This document shows positions 7,347 through 16,274 of a DNA stretch of 64,000 bases, one piece after another (within the stretch, counting starts at the first letter, position 1; each line of letters begins with the position of its first letter). The notes beneath the pieces were generated by a model. It was not told the origin of the DNA. It searched no databases and saw only the letters and a program-made list of their open reading frames with translations. The DNA is from Bradyrhizobium sp. AZCC 1693 (GTDB lineage Bacteria; Pseudomonadota; Alphaproteobacteria; Rhizobiales; Xanthobacteraceae), in the NCBI RefSeq assembly GCF_036924745.1, contig NZ_JAZHSD010000001.1, positions 7,377,001 through 7,441,000 of the forward strand, in the 5' to 3' direction. Both the position numbers and the translations under genes were made by a program.

Positions 7347-8573
7347 ATGCGGGCCGCGCTGACTGTTTTGTCTCTCACGATCGTGTTCGGTGCGCCCGCT
7401 GCTCACGCCCAGTACACTGCGAAGGAATGGCCGGAAGGGCCGAGCAAGGCAAGGTTCGCTGCGACCTGCGATGGCTGCCACGACATCAACCGCATCCGTG
7501 TCGGCTATACGGCAGAGGGCTGGCTCTCGGTCGTGCGCATGATGCAGAACGTCAACGCGCCCGTGCCCGCTGAAGAGTGGGGCGCCATGACCGACTATCT
7601 CATCAAGAATTTTCCGGAACGGTCGCGGCCGCCGGCGGCGATCATCGATGGCCCGGTGAAGGCCGACATCAGGATGTGGGATGTTCCAACGCTGGGCTCG
7701 CGCCCGCACGACCCGCTTGCCGCGCGCGACGGTTCAATCTGGTGGACCGGACAGCTCGCCAACAAGCTCGGCCGGCTCGACCCGAAGACCGGCGCTATCC
7801 GGGAATACACGCTCAAGTCGGCATTGACAGGACCGCATGGGCTGGCCGAGGACAAGACTGGCAATATCTGGTTCACCGGCAACAGCGCCGCGCTGATCGG
7901 CAAGCTCGATCCGTCCACCGGCCTCGTCACCGAATACCCGCTGCCGGACGCGAGCGCAAAGGATCCTCACACGCTCAATTTCGACCAGAGCGGAATGCTG
8001 TGGTTCACCGTCCAGCAGGCGAACATGATCGGACGACTCGATCCCGCAACCGGCGCGGTCAAGCTCGTGACCTCTCCGACGCCGAAGTCGCGGCCCTATG
8101 GTCTCAAGATCAACGCCCAGGCCGTGCCTGTTGTCGTCGAATTCGGTACCAACAAGATTGCAACCGTCGACCCCCAGACAATGGCGATCAAGGAATATGC
8201 GCTGCCGAACCCGGCCGCCCGACCGCGGCGGCTTGCGATCGATTCCGACGGCATGGTCTGGTATGCCGATTTTTCGCGCGGCTATCTCGGGCGGCTTGAT
8301 CTGGCGACGGGCGATGTGAGGGAGTGGCCGTCGCCGAGCGGCGCGAGGTCGGAACCTTATGGCATCGTCTTCACGCACAAGGCGGTGTGGTACAGCGAGT
8401 CCGCCGCCAAGCCGAACACGATCGTGCGGTTCGATCCGGTAACTGAAAAATTCCAGAGCTGGGCGATTCCCGGCGGTGGCGATATCGTGCGCAACATGGA
8501 TGTCGCGCCCGACGGCAATCCGGTCATCGCCGACAGCCTGACGAACCAGGTCGGGCTGGTCGCCATGAAGTAG
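7347..8573 (+). CDS. Secreted cytochrome c-like / virginiamycin-B-lyase-like beta-propeller fusion
   Basis: The 408-residue product begins with a signal peptide (cleavage after AHA). A short segment with a CDGCH heme-attachment motif near residue 45 and a downstream methionine-rich 'VVRMMQNVNAPV' helix follow. The rest is a six- to seven-fold repeat of 'G.IWFTG....IGKLDP.TG....YPLP', the blade signature of Vgb/SMP-30-type propellers. The protein should be periplasmic and heme-bearing. True Vgb lyases inactivate streptogramins, but most family members have other roles, so I do not claim antibiotic resistance. I chose ATG 7347 because GGGAGG ends 6 bases before it; ATG 7341 touches the RBS. It converges on the caspase-like gene. 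Confidence 0.8.
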   Translation: MRAALTVLSLTIVFGAPAAHAQYTAKEWPEGPSKARFAATCDGCHDINRIRVGYTAEGWLSVVRMMQNVNAPVPAEEWGAMTDYLIKNFPERSRPPAAIIDGPVKADIRMWDVPTLGSRPHDPLAARDGSIWWTGQLANKLGRLDPKTGAIREYTLKSALTGPHGLAEDKTGNIWFTGNSAALIGKLDPSTGLVTEYPLPDASAKDPHTLNFDQSGMLWFTVQQANMIGRLDPATGAVKLVTSPTPKSRPYGLKINAQAVPVVVEFGTNKIATVDPQTMAIKEYALPNPAARPRRLAIDSDGMVWYADFSRGYLGRLDLATGDVREWPSPSGARSEPYGIVFTHKAVWYSESAAKPNTIVRFDPVTEKFQSWAIPGGGDIVRNMDVAPDGNPVIADSLTNQVGLVAMK

Positions 8574-8588
8574 CGTGTTAAACGGAAG

Positions 8589-8612
8589 CGGGCAGAGCGT
8601 GTGCTCTGCCCG
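8589..8612. terminator. Bidirectional hairpin between convergent genes
   Basis: CGGGCAGAGC and GCTCTGCCCG form a perfect 10-bp stem with loop GTGT. It lies between the stop codons of the Vgb-like gene (plus) and the caspase-like gene (minus). There is no long T-tract on either side, so termination strength is uncertain. Confidence 0.65.
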
Positions 8613-8638
8613 GATTCGCATCGTATCAAGCTCTCTGA

Positions 8639-10240
8639 TCAGCGCCGCCTGAAGCCGCCGCCGCCTCCGAACGAACGGCCGCCGAACGAACTGCGGGCGA
8701 ATGAACTGCGGGACGGGCCTGCGGCGAAGCGGTGGCTGAAGCCTCCGCCGCCCATGCCACTGTTGAAACGACGCGGCGCGATGTTGACCATGTGTCTGTT
8801 GGTGAGCCGTGCCGGATTGTTGTTGAACCTGCCGGGCAATCTCGCGACCTTGCCGGTGTTGACGGGATTGGCGTTGGTCTTGCCGGGCAGGGTCGTGACC
8901 TTGCCTGTGTTGCCGTTGTTCTTGCCGAGGTTGGTCGGGTTGATCCCACCCTTGGCGGGCAGCGTAACGATCTTGGACGGCGAGGGCATATGGGCCTGAG
9001 CGCCAAGGTTACCCTTGGAGATGCCCAGCGTCGGGTTGTTGCCGAAGTTCCCCGGCTTGAACGACGGCGACTGCTTCGCCAGATGCGTGAACTGCATCAG
9101 CGGCACGGCCTTCGGCGTCCCCTGCAGCTTCAGCGCAGACTTGGCATAAGGGCTGTTGGAAAAACTGTCGTGGAACGTCTTGTAGGCGAAGGGCGAGTTC
9201 GCAAGCACCGCCTTGTGCCACGCCTTTGCCACCTGCAGGTTGCCGAGCAGCAGGCGGATGTGGTCGCACAGCGGGTCATGCGGGTAGAGCCGGATGAACT
9301 CCTCATAATACTCGGGCGAGCCTTCGGACAGTACGTAGTCGTAGGCCTGGCGCACCGAACGCGAGGGCAGGTTCGCCGCGGTTTGCATGATCGGGCTGCG
9401 ATCCGGTGCACGGCCTGCGGCGACCGCGGTATCGCCGAAGAAGTAGAAGTCGGAGGTCAGCGACGAGCTTTCCCACGGCGTCTGCCGGCCCGAGGTCGCA
9501 TTGTTCACCTGGAGCCGCACGCGCTTGAACAATTGCTCGATCGGCAGGTTCGGTTCGCGCGCGACATTCAGGAAGGCCGAGGTATAGGGGCTGTGGTTGC
9601 CGTCGCCGTCCTGCGCTTCCATGCCCGGCGCGGTGGAGTAACCGACGATCGAGCCTCTCGGCGCATCGACGATGGCAAGGCCCCGCCCGGTGTCATTGAC
9701 CTCGGGGAACGGATTGTTGCGGCAGGCGTCGAGCACGACGATGCGCATCCGGCTCTGGATCGATTCCAGCGTACCCATCAGGTCGACCAGCCGCAGCGAA
9801 TTGCCGTCGAGATCGGACGGCGTGGAGATCTTGGCATCGACCGGCAGCAGATAGTTCTCGCCCGCCACCTGCACGCCGTGACCGGCATAGTAGATCATGG
9901 CGACGGTGCCGGGTCCGCGCTCGGCTACCCTGTTGGAGAAGTCCTGCACGACCCTGACCATGTCGCTGCGCGTCAGGTCGGTCGCCTGGGTGACCTCGAA
10001 GCCGGCCGAGTTCAGAAGCTGCGACATCGATTGCGCGTCGTTGCCGGGATTGGCGAGCCTTGGCGCGATCTGGTAATTCGAATTGCCGATGACAAGCGCA
10101 ATGCGCTGGTCCGTCGGCGGCGGCGTCTGCATGCCGTTGCGGATGTCGGCATTGGGGGCTTCGGCAAAGGCAGCGCCGGCGAAGCCCAACAGGCCTGCCA
10201 GCAGGCTGGCAGATAGCAGTAGCGACTTGAAACGGGACAT
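8639..10240 (-). CDS. Secreted caspase-family (peptidase C14/metacaspase-like) protein with low-complexity tail
   Basis: The 533-residue protein starts with a signal peptide (cleavage after AFAEA). It carries a caspase p20-like domain at about residues 45-265: 'RIALVIGNSNYQ' (first strand), the catalytic His 121 in YYAGHG, and the catalytic Cys 173 in LDACRNNPF. A helical middle part with 'YDYVLSEGSPEYYEEFIRLYP' follows. A tail from about residue 390 is rich in Asn, Gly, Pro and Arg and ends in GGRSFGGGGGFRRR. The domain and dyad are intact, so it is probably an active Arg/Lys-specific peptidase in the periplasm. The tail may bind the envelope or nucleic acid. GGAG lies just upstream of ATG 10240. 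Confidence 0.87.
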   Translation of the reverse strand: MSRFKSLLLSASLLAGLLGFAGAAFAEAPNADIRNGMQTPPPTDQRIALVIGNSNYQIAPRLANPGNDAQSMSQLLNSAGFEVTQATDLTRSDMVRVVQDFSNRVAERGPGTVAMIYYAGHGVQVAGENYLLPVDAKISTPSDLDGNSLRLVDLMGTLESIQSRMRIVVLDACRNNPFPEVNDTGRGLAIVDAPRGSIVGYSTAPGMEAQDGDGNHSPYTSAFLNVAREPNLPIEQLFKRVRLQVNNATSGRQTPWESSSLTSDFYFFGDTAVAAGRAPDRSPIMQTAANLPSRSVRQAYDYVLSEGSPEYYEEFIRLYPHDPLCDHIRLLLGNLQVAKAWHKAVLANSPFAYKTFHDSFSNSPYAKSALKLQGTPKAVPLMQFTHLAKQSPSFKPGNFGNNPTLGISKGNLGAQAHMPSPSKIVTLPAKGGINPTNLGKNNGNTGKVTTLPGKTNANPVNTGKVARLPGRFNNNPARLTNRHMVNIAPRRFNSGMGGGGFSHRFAAGPSRSSFARSSFGGRSFGGGGGFRRR

Positions 10241-10404
10241 GGCGGTGCTCCTTCTCCCTGGAGATTGGGAAGCACGCTATGTTCACGCGGGGGTCATTGT
10301 ACGTGACTCCGATCACGTTGTTGCGGGAGGCCCCATCGCTCTTGCCGCCGTTCGGCGCAACTGACAATCTCCGGTTGCTGGAAGATCGAAGGGACCCAAA
10401 TGGG

Positions 10405-10587
10405 GTGAGCTTCGGGCTAAAGGTCACGACAGGAATCATCGCGGCGGTGCTGGTCATCGCGGCGCTGGCGCAGGCGAGCAGGGTATTCACGCCGCTTGCC
10501 GCGGCCGTTTTCATCATCGCCATCGTGTCGCGCGGCTCCAGATTACGGTATCACAACCTGCGGGCGAACGGATCACGGCATCGCTGA
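10405..10587 (+). pseudogene. Fragment of an AI-2E family permease N-terminus (probable)
   Basis: Codons from about 10405 read GVSFGLKVTTGIIAAVLVI and then 'AALAQASRVFTPLAAAVFIIAIV', which resembles the first membrane helices of AI-2E (PerM-like) exporters. The frame then degenerates and ends at 10587, where about 300 further residues would be expected. It is most likely a 3'-deleted relic. The flanking stretches 10241-10404 and 10588-10882 hold no gene I can support. Confidence 0.35.
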
Positions 10588-10882
10588 TCGCGCTCGTCAA
10601 ACGGTGAGAGCGCTCGGTCAAATTGGTTTCTAATTCGCCGAGCTTTGTCGATGCATCGTCGGCGCGTCGGTGATTTGTCACAAAGTTTTGTAGCTAAACA
10701 CACTCGCCGCAAACCGACTCCAAGGTTGTATGATTGACTAGGTACACCTTCGAGAACTACGTTCACTACCGGTCACAAGAAGCTGAAGCGGTCGTCGAAG
10801 ATCGTTCTCGGCGTGCAACTCGTGTGTGTTGAGCGGCCGGACAATCTCCAAGGGAGCTTGTCCAGCCGCCGGGAGGGGTCCA

Positions 10883-11881
10883 ATGGACTTTCCTTCGATC
10901 GCAGAACAATCAGAACGGCCATACATCTCGACGGGACATCTGCCCGGGCCCGAAATGGTGCAGAAGCTGGTGTTAGATGCGCACCGGCGTTTCAGGTTGA
11001 ACGGCGACGGACATAATTCACAGGTCTATCCCGCGCTCGCGCGGGTTCCCAGAGAACTGTTCGGGATCTGTGTAGTCGGAACCAGCGGGCGCATCTACGA
11101 AGCCGGCGACACCGAGTACAAGTTTTCGATCATGAGCGTGTCGAAGCCGTTCGTGTTCGCGCTGGTTTGCGAGACGGTCGGCCCCGAGGAGGCGCGCGCC
11201 AGACTTGGGGCGAACGCCACCGGGTTGCCGTTCAACTCGCTTGCTGCCATCGAGCAGGGCGCCGGCCGCACCAATCCGATGGTCAATGCGGGCGCGATCG
11301 CGACCACGAGCCTCGTGCCCGGGCTGACGGCGGAAGGCCAATGGCAATTCATTCACGACGGGCTGTCGCGGTTTGCGGGGCGCAAGCTCACGCTCAATGA
11401 AGAGGTATACGCCTCGGCGTCGCAAACCAATTACCGCAACCGCAGTATCGCCCGGCTGCTGCAGAGCTACGACCGCATCTACTGCGACGTCAAGCAGGCA
11501 ACCGATCTCTACACCAGGCAGTGCTCGCTGAACGTGAGCGCCAGGGATCTGGCGGTGATGGGCGCGACGCTGGCGGACGGCGGCGTCAATCCCGTTACGC
11601 GGCAGCGCGTGGTCGACGCCGCGGTCTGCCATTATGCGCTCACCGTGATGATAACAGCCGGATTGTACGAGACCTCGGGCGACTGGCTCTACGACATCGG
11701 CCTGCCTGGCAAGAGCGGGATTGGCGGCGGCATCGTCGCGGTTTCTCCGGGCAAGGGCGGCTTCGGCACCTTCGCGCCGCCGCTCGATGCGGCCGGCAAC
11801 AGCGTGAAGGGACAGCTTGCGGCAAAATTCCTGTCGCAGCGGCTGGGAATGGATCTGTTCGTTTCTCAACCGGAAGTGTGA
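10883..11881 (+). CDS. glsA: Glutaminase (serine-dependent, GlsA family)
   Basis: The 332-residue enzyme hydrolyses L-glutamine to glutamate and ammonia. It belongs to the beta-lactamase-like glutaminase family. The catalytic SxxK motif is Ser85-Val-Ser-Lys88 within 'FSIMSVSKPF'. The family blocks 'NPMVNAGAI', 'YRNRSIARLL', 'YTRQCSLNVSARDLAVMGATLA' and 'GLPGKSGIGGGI' are present. GGGAGGGG lies 5 bases before ATG 10883, which decides the start over the longer frame beginning at 10826. The MFS gene follows after 75 bases on the same strand and may be co-transcribed. Confidence 0.94.
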   Translation: MDFPSIAEQSERPYISTGHLPGPEMVQKLVLDAHRRFRLNGDGHNSQVYPALARVPRELFGICVVGTSGRIYEAGDTEYKFSIMSVSKPFVFALVCETVGPEEARARLGANATGLPFNSLAAIEQGAGRTNPMVNAGAIATTSLVPGLTAEGQWQFIHDGLSRFAGRKLTLNEEVYASASQTNYRNRSIARLLQSYDRIYCDVKQATDLYTRQCSLNVSARDLAVMGATLADGGVNPVTRQRVVDAAVCHYALTVMITAGLYETSGDWLYDIGLPGKSGIGGGIVAVSPGKGGFGTFAPPLDAAGNSVKGQLAAKFLSQRLGMDLFVSQPEV

Positions 11882-11956
11882 GGCGATGCACCGAGCGGCG
11901 TGAACGCGCTGCCAGCGGCCGGCCGATCCGCAAACCGGGGAACTCGGGAGGATACC

Positions 11957-13609
11957 ATGGCGACGCACTCGATATTGATCGGAGCAATCCGGGAACAAGC
12001 GCGGGAGTCGTGGGTGCCGATGATCGCGATCGCGCTCGGCCAGATGATCATGTCCTTCAACGTCGCCTCGCTGCCGGTCGCGCTCGGCGGGATGGTGAAG
12101 AGTTTTGGCGTGCCGCCGACGACGGTCGCCACCGGGATCGTGGCTTATTCAATGCTGGTGGCCGGCTTCGTCATGCTCGGCGCCAAGCTCGCGCAGCGGT
12201 TTGGCGCGTTGCAGGTGTTCCGCTTCGCCGTGGTCCTGTTCTGTGCATCGCAGATATTGATGACCTTCAGCCCGACGGCAACATTGATGATCGTGGCGCA
12301 GGCGCTTTGCGGCGCGGCGGGCGCGGTCATCGTGCCGTCGCTGGTGGCGCTGATCGCCGAGAACTACACGGGGCGGCAGCAGGCGACGGCCGTCGGCGCG
12401 CTCGGCTCGGCGCGGGCGGCGGCTGGCGTGCTGGCGTTCATCATCGGCGGCGTGCTCGGCACCTATATCGGCTGGCGCCCGGCGTTCGGAATCCTGATCG
12501 CGGTTTCCGCCATCGTCTTTCTCCTGAGCTTCCGCCTCAAGCGCGACTACGGCCGCCCGGACGTGCAGTTCGATATCTTCGGTGTCGTTCTGGCCGCCTC
12601 GGCCATCATCCTCATCAGCTTCGGCTTCAACAACCTGAACGGCTGGGGGCTTGCGCTGGCGACCGCCAACGCGCCGTTCGATCTGCTCGGTCTTTCACCG
12701 GCGCCGGTGATGATCATTCTCGGTGTCGTGCTCGGGCAGGCATTCCTGATGTGGACGCACCGGCGGCAGGCGGCGGGGAAGACGCCGCTACTGGCGCTCG
12801 GGGTGATCGACTCGCCGGAGGAGCGCTGCGCGGTTTACGCGCTGTTTGCCGTGGTCGCGCTGGAGGCGGCGCTGAATTTCTCGGTGCCGCTGTATATCCA
12901 GATCGTCCAGGGCCGCTCGCCGCTCGCGACCGCCGTTGCGATGATGCCGTTCAACCTGACGGTATTTTTTACGGCGATGCTGATCGTCAATCTGTATGAC
13001 CGGCTGACGCCGCGGCAGATCGGCCGCTACGGCTTCATTCTGTGCACCATAGGGCTGGTGTGGCTCGCCTTTGTCGTGCGTAACGACTGGAGCGAGGTCC
13101 CGGTGCTGCTCGGGCTGATTCTGTTCGGCATCGGCCAGGGGTCGCTGGTGACGTTGCTGTTCAACGTGCTGGTCACGGCCTCGCCCAAGGAGCTTGCCGG
13201 CGACGTCGGTTCACTGCGCGGCACCACGCAAAATCTTGCCGCGGCGGTCGGAACGGCGCTGGCGGGTGCGCTTCTCGTCGGCCTGTTGAGTTCGATCGCG
13301 CTGACCAGCATCGCGGCGAATCCCGTGCTGCCAAAAGAAATCCAGAGCCAGGTCGATCTCGATAACATTACCTTCGTCAGCAATGACCGGCTGCGCAGTG
13401 TGATGGAAGGCACGACCGCCTCGCCGCAGCAGGTCGAGGAAGCCGTGCGCGTAAACGCCGAGGCGCGGCTGCGCGCCCTGAAGATAGGGCTCCTGATTAT
13501 GGCCGGCCTTGCGCTGCTGGCGATTATTCCGGCTGGCTGGCTTCCGAACTATCTGCCGGGCGAGATTCCGAGCGATGCGCCGACGGGCAGCCGATTGAGA
13601 ACGAGCTGA
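11957..13609 (+). CDS. MFS transporter, DHA2-like (about 14 membrane segments)
   Basis: A 550-residue integral membrane protein with about 14 hydrophobic helices and MFS motif A-like 'LGAKLAQRFGALQVFRF'. A long periplasmic loop ('PVLPKEIQSQVDLDNITFVSNDRL') lies before the last helix, as in drug:H+ antiporter-2 pumps such as EmrB/QacA. The substrate is unknown. ATG 11957 is preceded by GGGAGG at 5 bases; an upstream ATG at 11900 has no RBS. It lies close behind glsA, and a 51-codon stub follows. Confidence 0.85.
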   Translation: MATHSILIGAIREQARESWVPMIAIALGQMIMSFNVASLPVALGGMVKSFGVPPTTVATGIVAYSMLVAGFVMLGAKLAQRFGALQVFRFAVVLFCASQILMTFSPTATLMIVAQALCGAAGAVIVPSLVALIAENYTGRQQATAVGALGSARAAAGVLAFIIGGVLGTYIGWRPAFGILIAVSAIVFLLSFRLKRDYGRPDVQFDIFGVVLAASAIILISFGFNNLNGWGLALATANAPFDLLGLSPAPVMIILGVVLGQAFLMWTHRRQAAGKTPLLALGVIDSPEERCAVYALFAVVALEAALNFSVPLYIQIVQGRSPLATAVAMMPFNLTVFFTAMLIVNLYDRLTPRQIGRYGFILCTIGLVWLAFVVRNDWSEVPVLLGLILFGIGQGSLVTLLFNVLVTASPKELAGDVGSLRGTTQNLAAAVGTALAGALLVGLLSSIALTSIAANPVLPKEIQSQVDLDNITFVSNDRLRSVMEGTTASPQQVEEAVRVNAEARLRALKIGLLIMAGLALLAIIPAGWLPNYLPGEIPSDAPTGSRLRTS

Positions 13610-13658
13610 CTGAATACGAAGAGGCGAGGTGAGGGACATCCCGGCAAGGAGAACAACA

Positions 13659-13814
13659 ATGGATGTAATCGATCGCCGCAGCGCGCTGCGGAGCCTTCTC
13701 TGCGGTGTTGTAGCCACAAGGAATGGGTGTGGCCTTGCTACCAGCCGGCAGCACGTAGCAGGCCTTCGGATTCCGGAGGGTTGGTCGTTGCGGGCGGCAG
13801 GCAAAACCGGGTGA
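13659..13814 (+). CDS. 51-residue stub resembling the N-terminus of a small secreted protein
   Basis: A good RBS (AAGGAGAACAACA) precedes ATG 13659. The product begins MDVIDRRSALRSLLCGVVAT, which looks like the twin-arginine-like leader of small exported Bradyrhizobium proteins. It then loses the expected hydrophobic and Ala-rich continuation and ends after 51 codons. It may be a decayed gene with an intact start or a very short real peptide. Its C-terminus is only 31 bases from the convergent lipid-kinase gene. Confidence 0.35.
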   Translation: MDVIDRRSALRSLLCGVVATRNGCGLATSRQHVAGLRIPEGWSLRAAGKTG

Positions 13815-13844
13815 CATTCCAAACGAACGTCCCGGCGCGGGCCG

Positions 13845-14780
13845 CTATCGGTGGACTGCCACCTTGAGGCGGAACGGCAGCACCGTGACCGACATCGGCA
13901 ATTGTCCGATGCTTTCGCCGTCGACGTCGGCGCGGACCATGCGATCGCTTTCGATAGTGATCCGCGTCGCGTGGCGCCGTGACACCTTCGGGTGCGCGAG
14001 ATAACTGCCGTCGCCGAGGTTGGGGACGATCTTTGTCAGGGTCTCCCAATGTCCGATATCGCCGACCATGATCAGGTCGAGCTTGCGATCGCCGGGGTCG
14101 GCGCCGGGCGCGAGCATCAGGCCTTCGCCCGCGCCGTCGAAGCTGCACAGCATCAGCGACCACATCGGCAGGCTCTGTTCGGCCTCGTCGTCGATCCGGA
14201 TGCGGTAGTTGCGCGGGTTGTAGGTCAGCGACGTGAACGCCGTCATCAGGACGTAGCTGATCGGGCCGAGCCGCTTCAGGAGCGGCACGCGCTGCGCGCG
14301 CCAGGAAATCGTGGCGGCGGCGCCGACGATGGCGAGCACGAAGCCGTAGCGCGTCACCTGGCCGCCCGCATAGCCCCTGGCGTCGGCGCGGAATACGTCG
14401 ATGTCGCGCGTGTGGCCCATGGCGATGGCCTTGCTGGCCTCGCCGAGCGCGAGCTGGCCGAACGAGCGGGAAAGTTCGTTCGACGTGCCGCCCGGCAGTT
14501 GCGCCAGTACGAGGTCGGGCGCGATCGGCCGGTCGTCCGAGATCACGCCATTCATCATCTCGCTGAAGGTGCCGTCGCCGCCGACCGAGATCAGGCGCTG
14601 GCAACCGGCGCCGACGGCTTCCTGCGCCAGCTTAGTCGCGTGATTGGGCGCGCGGGTCATCGTGATGTCGTCGTCATCGATCGGGCCGAGATGCTTTTCG
14701 AGTTCGGCGCGAATTTGCGGCCAGCGCTTGCCGCAACTGCCCTTGTTCGCCATCGGGTTGACGATGATGCTGGTTTTCAC
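13845..14780 (-). CDS. Diacylglycerol/sphingosine kinase-family lipid kinase
   Basis: A 311-residue DAGK_cat-type protein. The N-terminus 'TSIIVNPMANKGS' is followed by the ATP-binding 'SVGGDGTFSEMMNGV' near residue 66 and 'LAQLPGGTSNELSRSFG'. A beta-sandwich C-terminal half carries 'DGESIGQLP' near the end, as in YegS/LCB5-like kinases. It probably phosphorylates diacylglycerol or a related membrane lipid at the inner membrane face. I chose GTG 14780 because GGAG lies 6 bases upstream and the family N-terminus begins there. The longer frame to 14870 would add an unrelated Arg-rich leader. Confidence 0.85.
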   Translation of the reverse strand: MKTSIIVNPMANKGSCGKRWPQIRAELEKHLGPIDDDDITMTRAPNHATKLAQEAVGAGCQRLISVGGDGTFSEMMNGVISDDRPIAPDLVLAQLPGGTSNELSRSFGQLALGEASKAIAMGHTRDIDVFRADARGYAGGQVTRYGFVLAIVGAAATISWRAQRVPLLKRLGPISYVLMTAFTSLTYNPRNYRIRIDDEAEQSLPMWSLMLCSFDGAGEGLMLAPGADPGDRKLDLIMVGDIGHWETLTKIVPNLGDGSYLAHPKVSRRHATRITIESDRMVRADVDGESIGQLPMSVTVLPFRLKVAVHR

Positions 14781-14926
14781 GGCGATCTCCGCTGGCACGA
14801 CAATCGCGCCAGCTTGACGTCGGCGCGGAAGCGAATCAACCGGAAAGCGAACTATTCGCAGGTGCAACAAATGCTGCGGACGCGTTGTGGAAGCCGGAGC
14901 GCTTCGAGCAGCGACGCAGAGGCGTT

Positions 14927-16198
14927 TTACGAAAAGAACGCGATCTTCTCGACCTGGCTCATGCGCCGGATCGGCGCCAGCGGGTCGTTGGCCGCCGTGA
15001 CCGGCTTTCGCAACATGCCGCTCGCGATGAGGGTCGAGCCGAGCGACACTTCCACGGCCGGCACAGGCGCCGGTGGCACAGGCGCGGCGGCGGGCGGCGG
15101 GGGTGGCTGAACCACCTGTTGAACCGGCGGCGGCGACGGCGCGGCGACCGGTTCGGGCGCCTTTGCGACGATCACGGGAGCGGTCGGCGCAGGCTCCGCC
15201 AGACGGGCTTGCTCGGCTGCCGCTTCGGCGATCTCGTCGTCGCTGATCGGATCAGGCGCGCCCATCTCCATCGCGATCATGTCAAGGACCGCCTCGTCCT
15301 GGTCGTCGGCCTCCTGGGTGGCGTTGTGGACAGCCGTTTCCTGGACAGCGGCTTCCTGGGCGGCGGCGACTTCGGCGGCCGGTGGCGATTTCGTCTGCGT
15401 CAGCACGGTTTCCGCCGCCGCACGCGCGGCCTCGGCAGTCATGACTGGCGAAGCGGACGGTGCCTCGGCAACTTCCTCTGTCAAAACTGTTTCGGCTGTC
15501 TGCGCCGCCGGGGCCGTTTCCGGCGCGGCCGGGGAGGGCGCCGCCGCTTCGGTCTCGGTTGCCAGCGCTGCCGAACCGTCGTCGTCGCCGAATTCCATAA
15601 GCCGGCCTTGCAGGGCCGCAAAGGCCGCACGCAGCGCTACGCGCGCCTCCTCGGAGGAGAACTGGTCGGTGCCCCTCTCGATGACGGTGACCTGCGAATC
15701 GATCAGGTCGCAGATCCGCCCGTCATTGCCGATTTCCCGCAAACGCCAGGCGATTTCCCGCAACACCCGCGCGCCCTTGCGGACCGGGGCCAGCCGCTGC
15801 TCCAGCGCGAGGCTGTCGAGCGCCTCCACCGCCGATTCCTCGGCCGCTTCGACCGAATTGCGGATGGCGGCGAGCGCCTCGGTCAGGCGCTCCTGCGCCG
15901 CGGCGGCCGCGGCGACGGCCTCTGCGGCCTGCTGCGCCGAAAGGCCTTCCTCCCGCTGGAGGCTTTCCTGCCGCTGAAGGTCTTCTTCCCGCTGGGCGGC
16001 GAGGCTTTGCTCGATCCTCACTACCGCGTCCAGCACCATGCGGGTGTCGGCATTGCGGTTGCGCTTGGCGTATTCGGTCAGGAACCAGCGGCCCCGCGAA
16101 GTCTCCATGAAGGCTTCGGCGATCGCAGCATAGTCCTCCTCGCGCGGCAGCGCGGCGCGTGCTGAGATCGGCGAAAGGGCGAATGCTTCGTCGGCCAT
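14927..16198 (-). CDS. Ala/Glu/Pro-rich protein of unknown function
   Basis: I do not recognise a characterised family. The 423-residue product has a structured N-terminus (about 1-160), with 'EEDYAAIAEAFMETSRGRWFLTEYAKRNRNADTR' and helices rich in Glu/Gln ('REEDLQRQESLQREEG'), suggesting a coiled coil. A 'VIERGTDQFSSEEARVALRAAF' block follows at about 180-205. The rest is a long low-complexity Ala/Glu/Pro linker and a poly-Pro stretch, ending in a conserved-looking tail 'DPLAPIRRMSQVEKIAFFS'. There is no signal peptide or membrane helix. The N-terminal motif recurs in Bradyrhizobium hypothetical proteins. ATG 16198 was chosen as the start of that motif. It is divergent from the MFS gene, 76 bases away. 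Confidence 0.7.
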   Translation of the reverse strand: MADEAFALSPISARAALPREEDYAAIAEAFMETSRGRWFLTEYAKRNRNADTRMVLDAVVRIEQSLAAQREEDLQRQESLQREEGLSAQQAAEAVAAAAAAQERLTEALAAIRNSVEAAEESAVEALDSLALEQRLAPVRKGARVLREIAWRLREIGNDGRICDLIDSQVTVIERGTDQFSSEEARVALRAAFAALQGRLMEFGDDDGSAALATETEAAAPSPAAPETAPAAQTAETVLTEEVAEAPSASPVMTAEAARAAAETVLTQTKSPPAAEVAAAQEAAVQETAVHNATQEADDQDEAVLDMIAMEMGAPDPISDDEIAEAAAEQARLAEPAPTAPVIVAKAPEPVAAPSPPPVQQVVQPPPPPAAAPVPPAPVPAVEVSLGSTLIASGMLRKPVTAANDPLAPIRRMSQVEKIAFFS

Positions 16199-16274
16199 GT
16201 CAAACTCTTCGCGCAAATCAGCGCGCATTGCGATAACGAGACAACACGATATTGCCCGAATCGCAATTGAATTG

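Noticed and set aside
8732..10216. 494-codon plus-strand frame opposite the caspase-like gene
   Set aside because: No recognisable motifs, while the minus strand has a signal peptide and catalytic His and Cys blocks.
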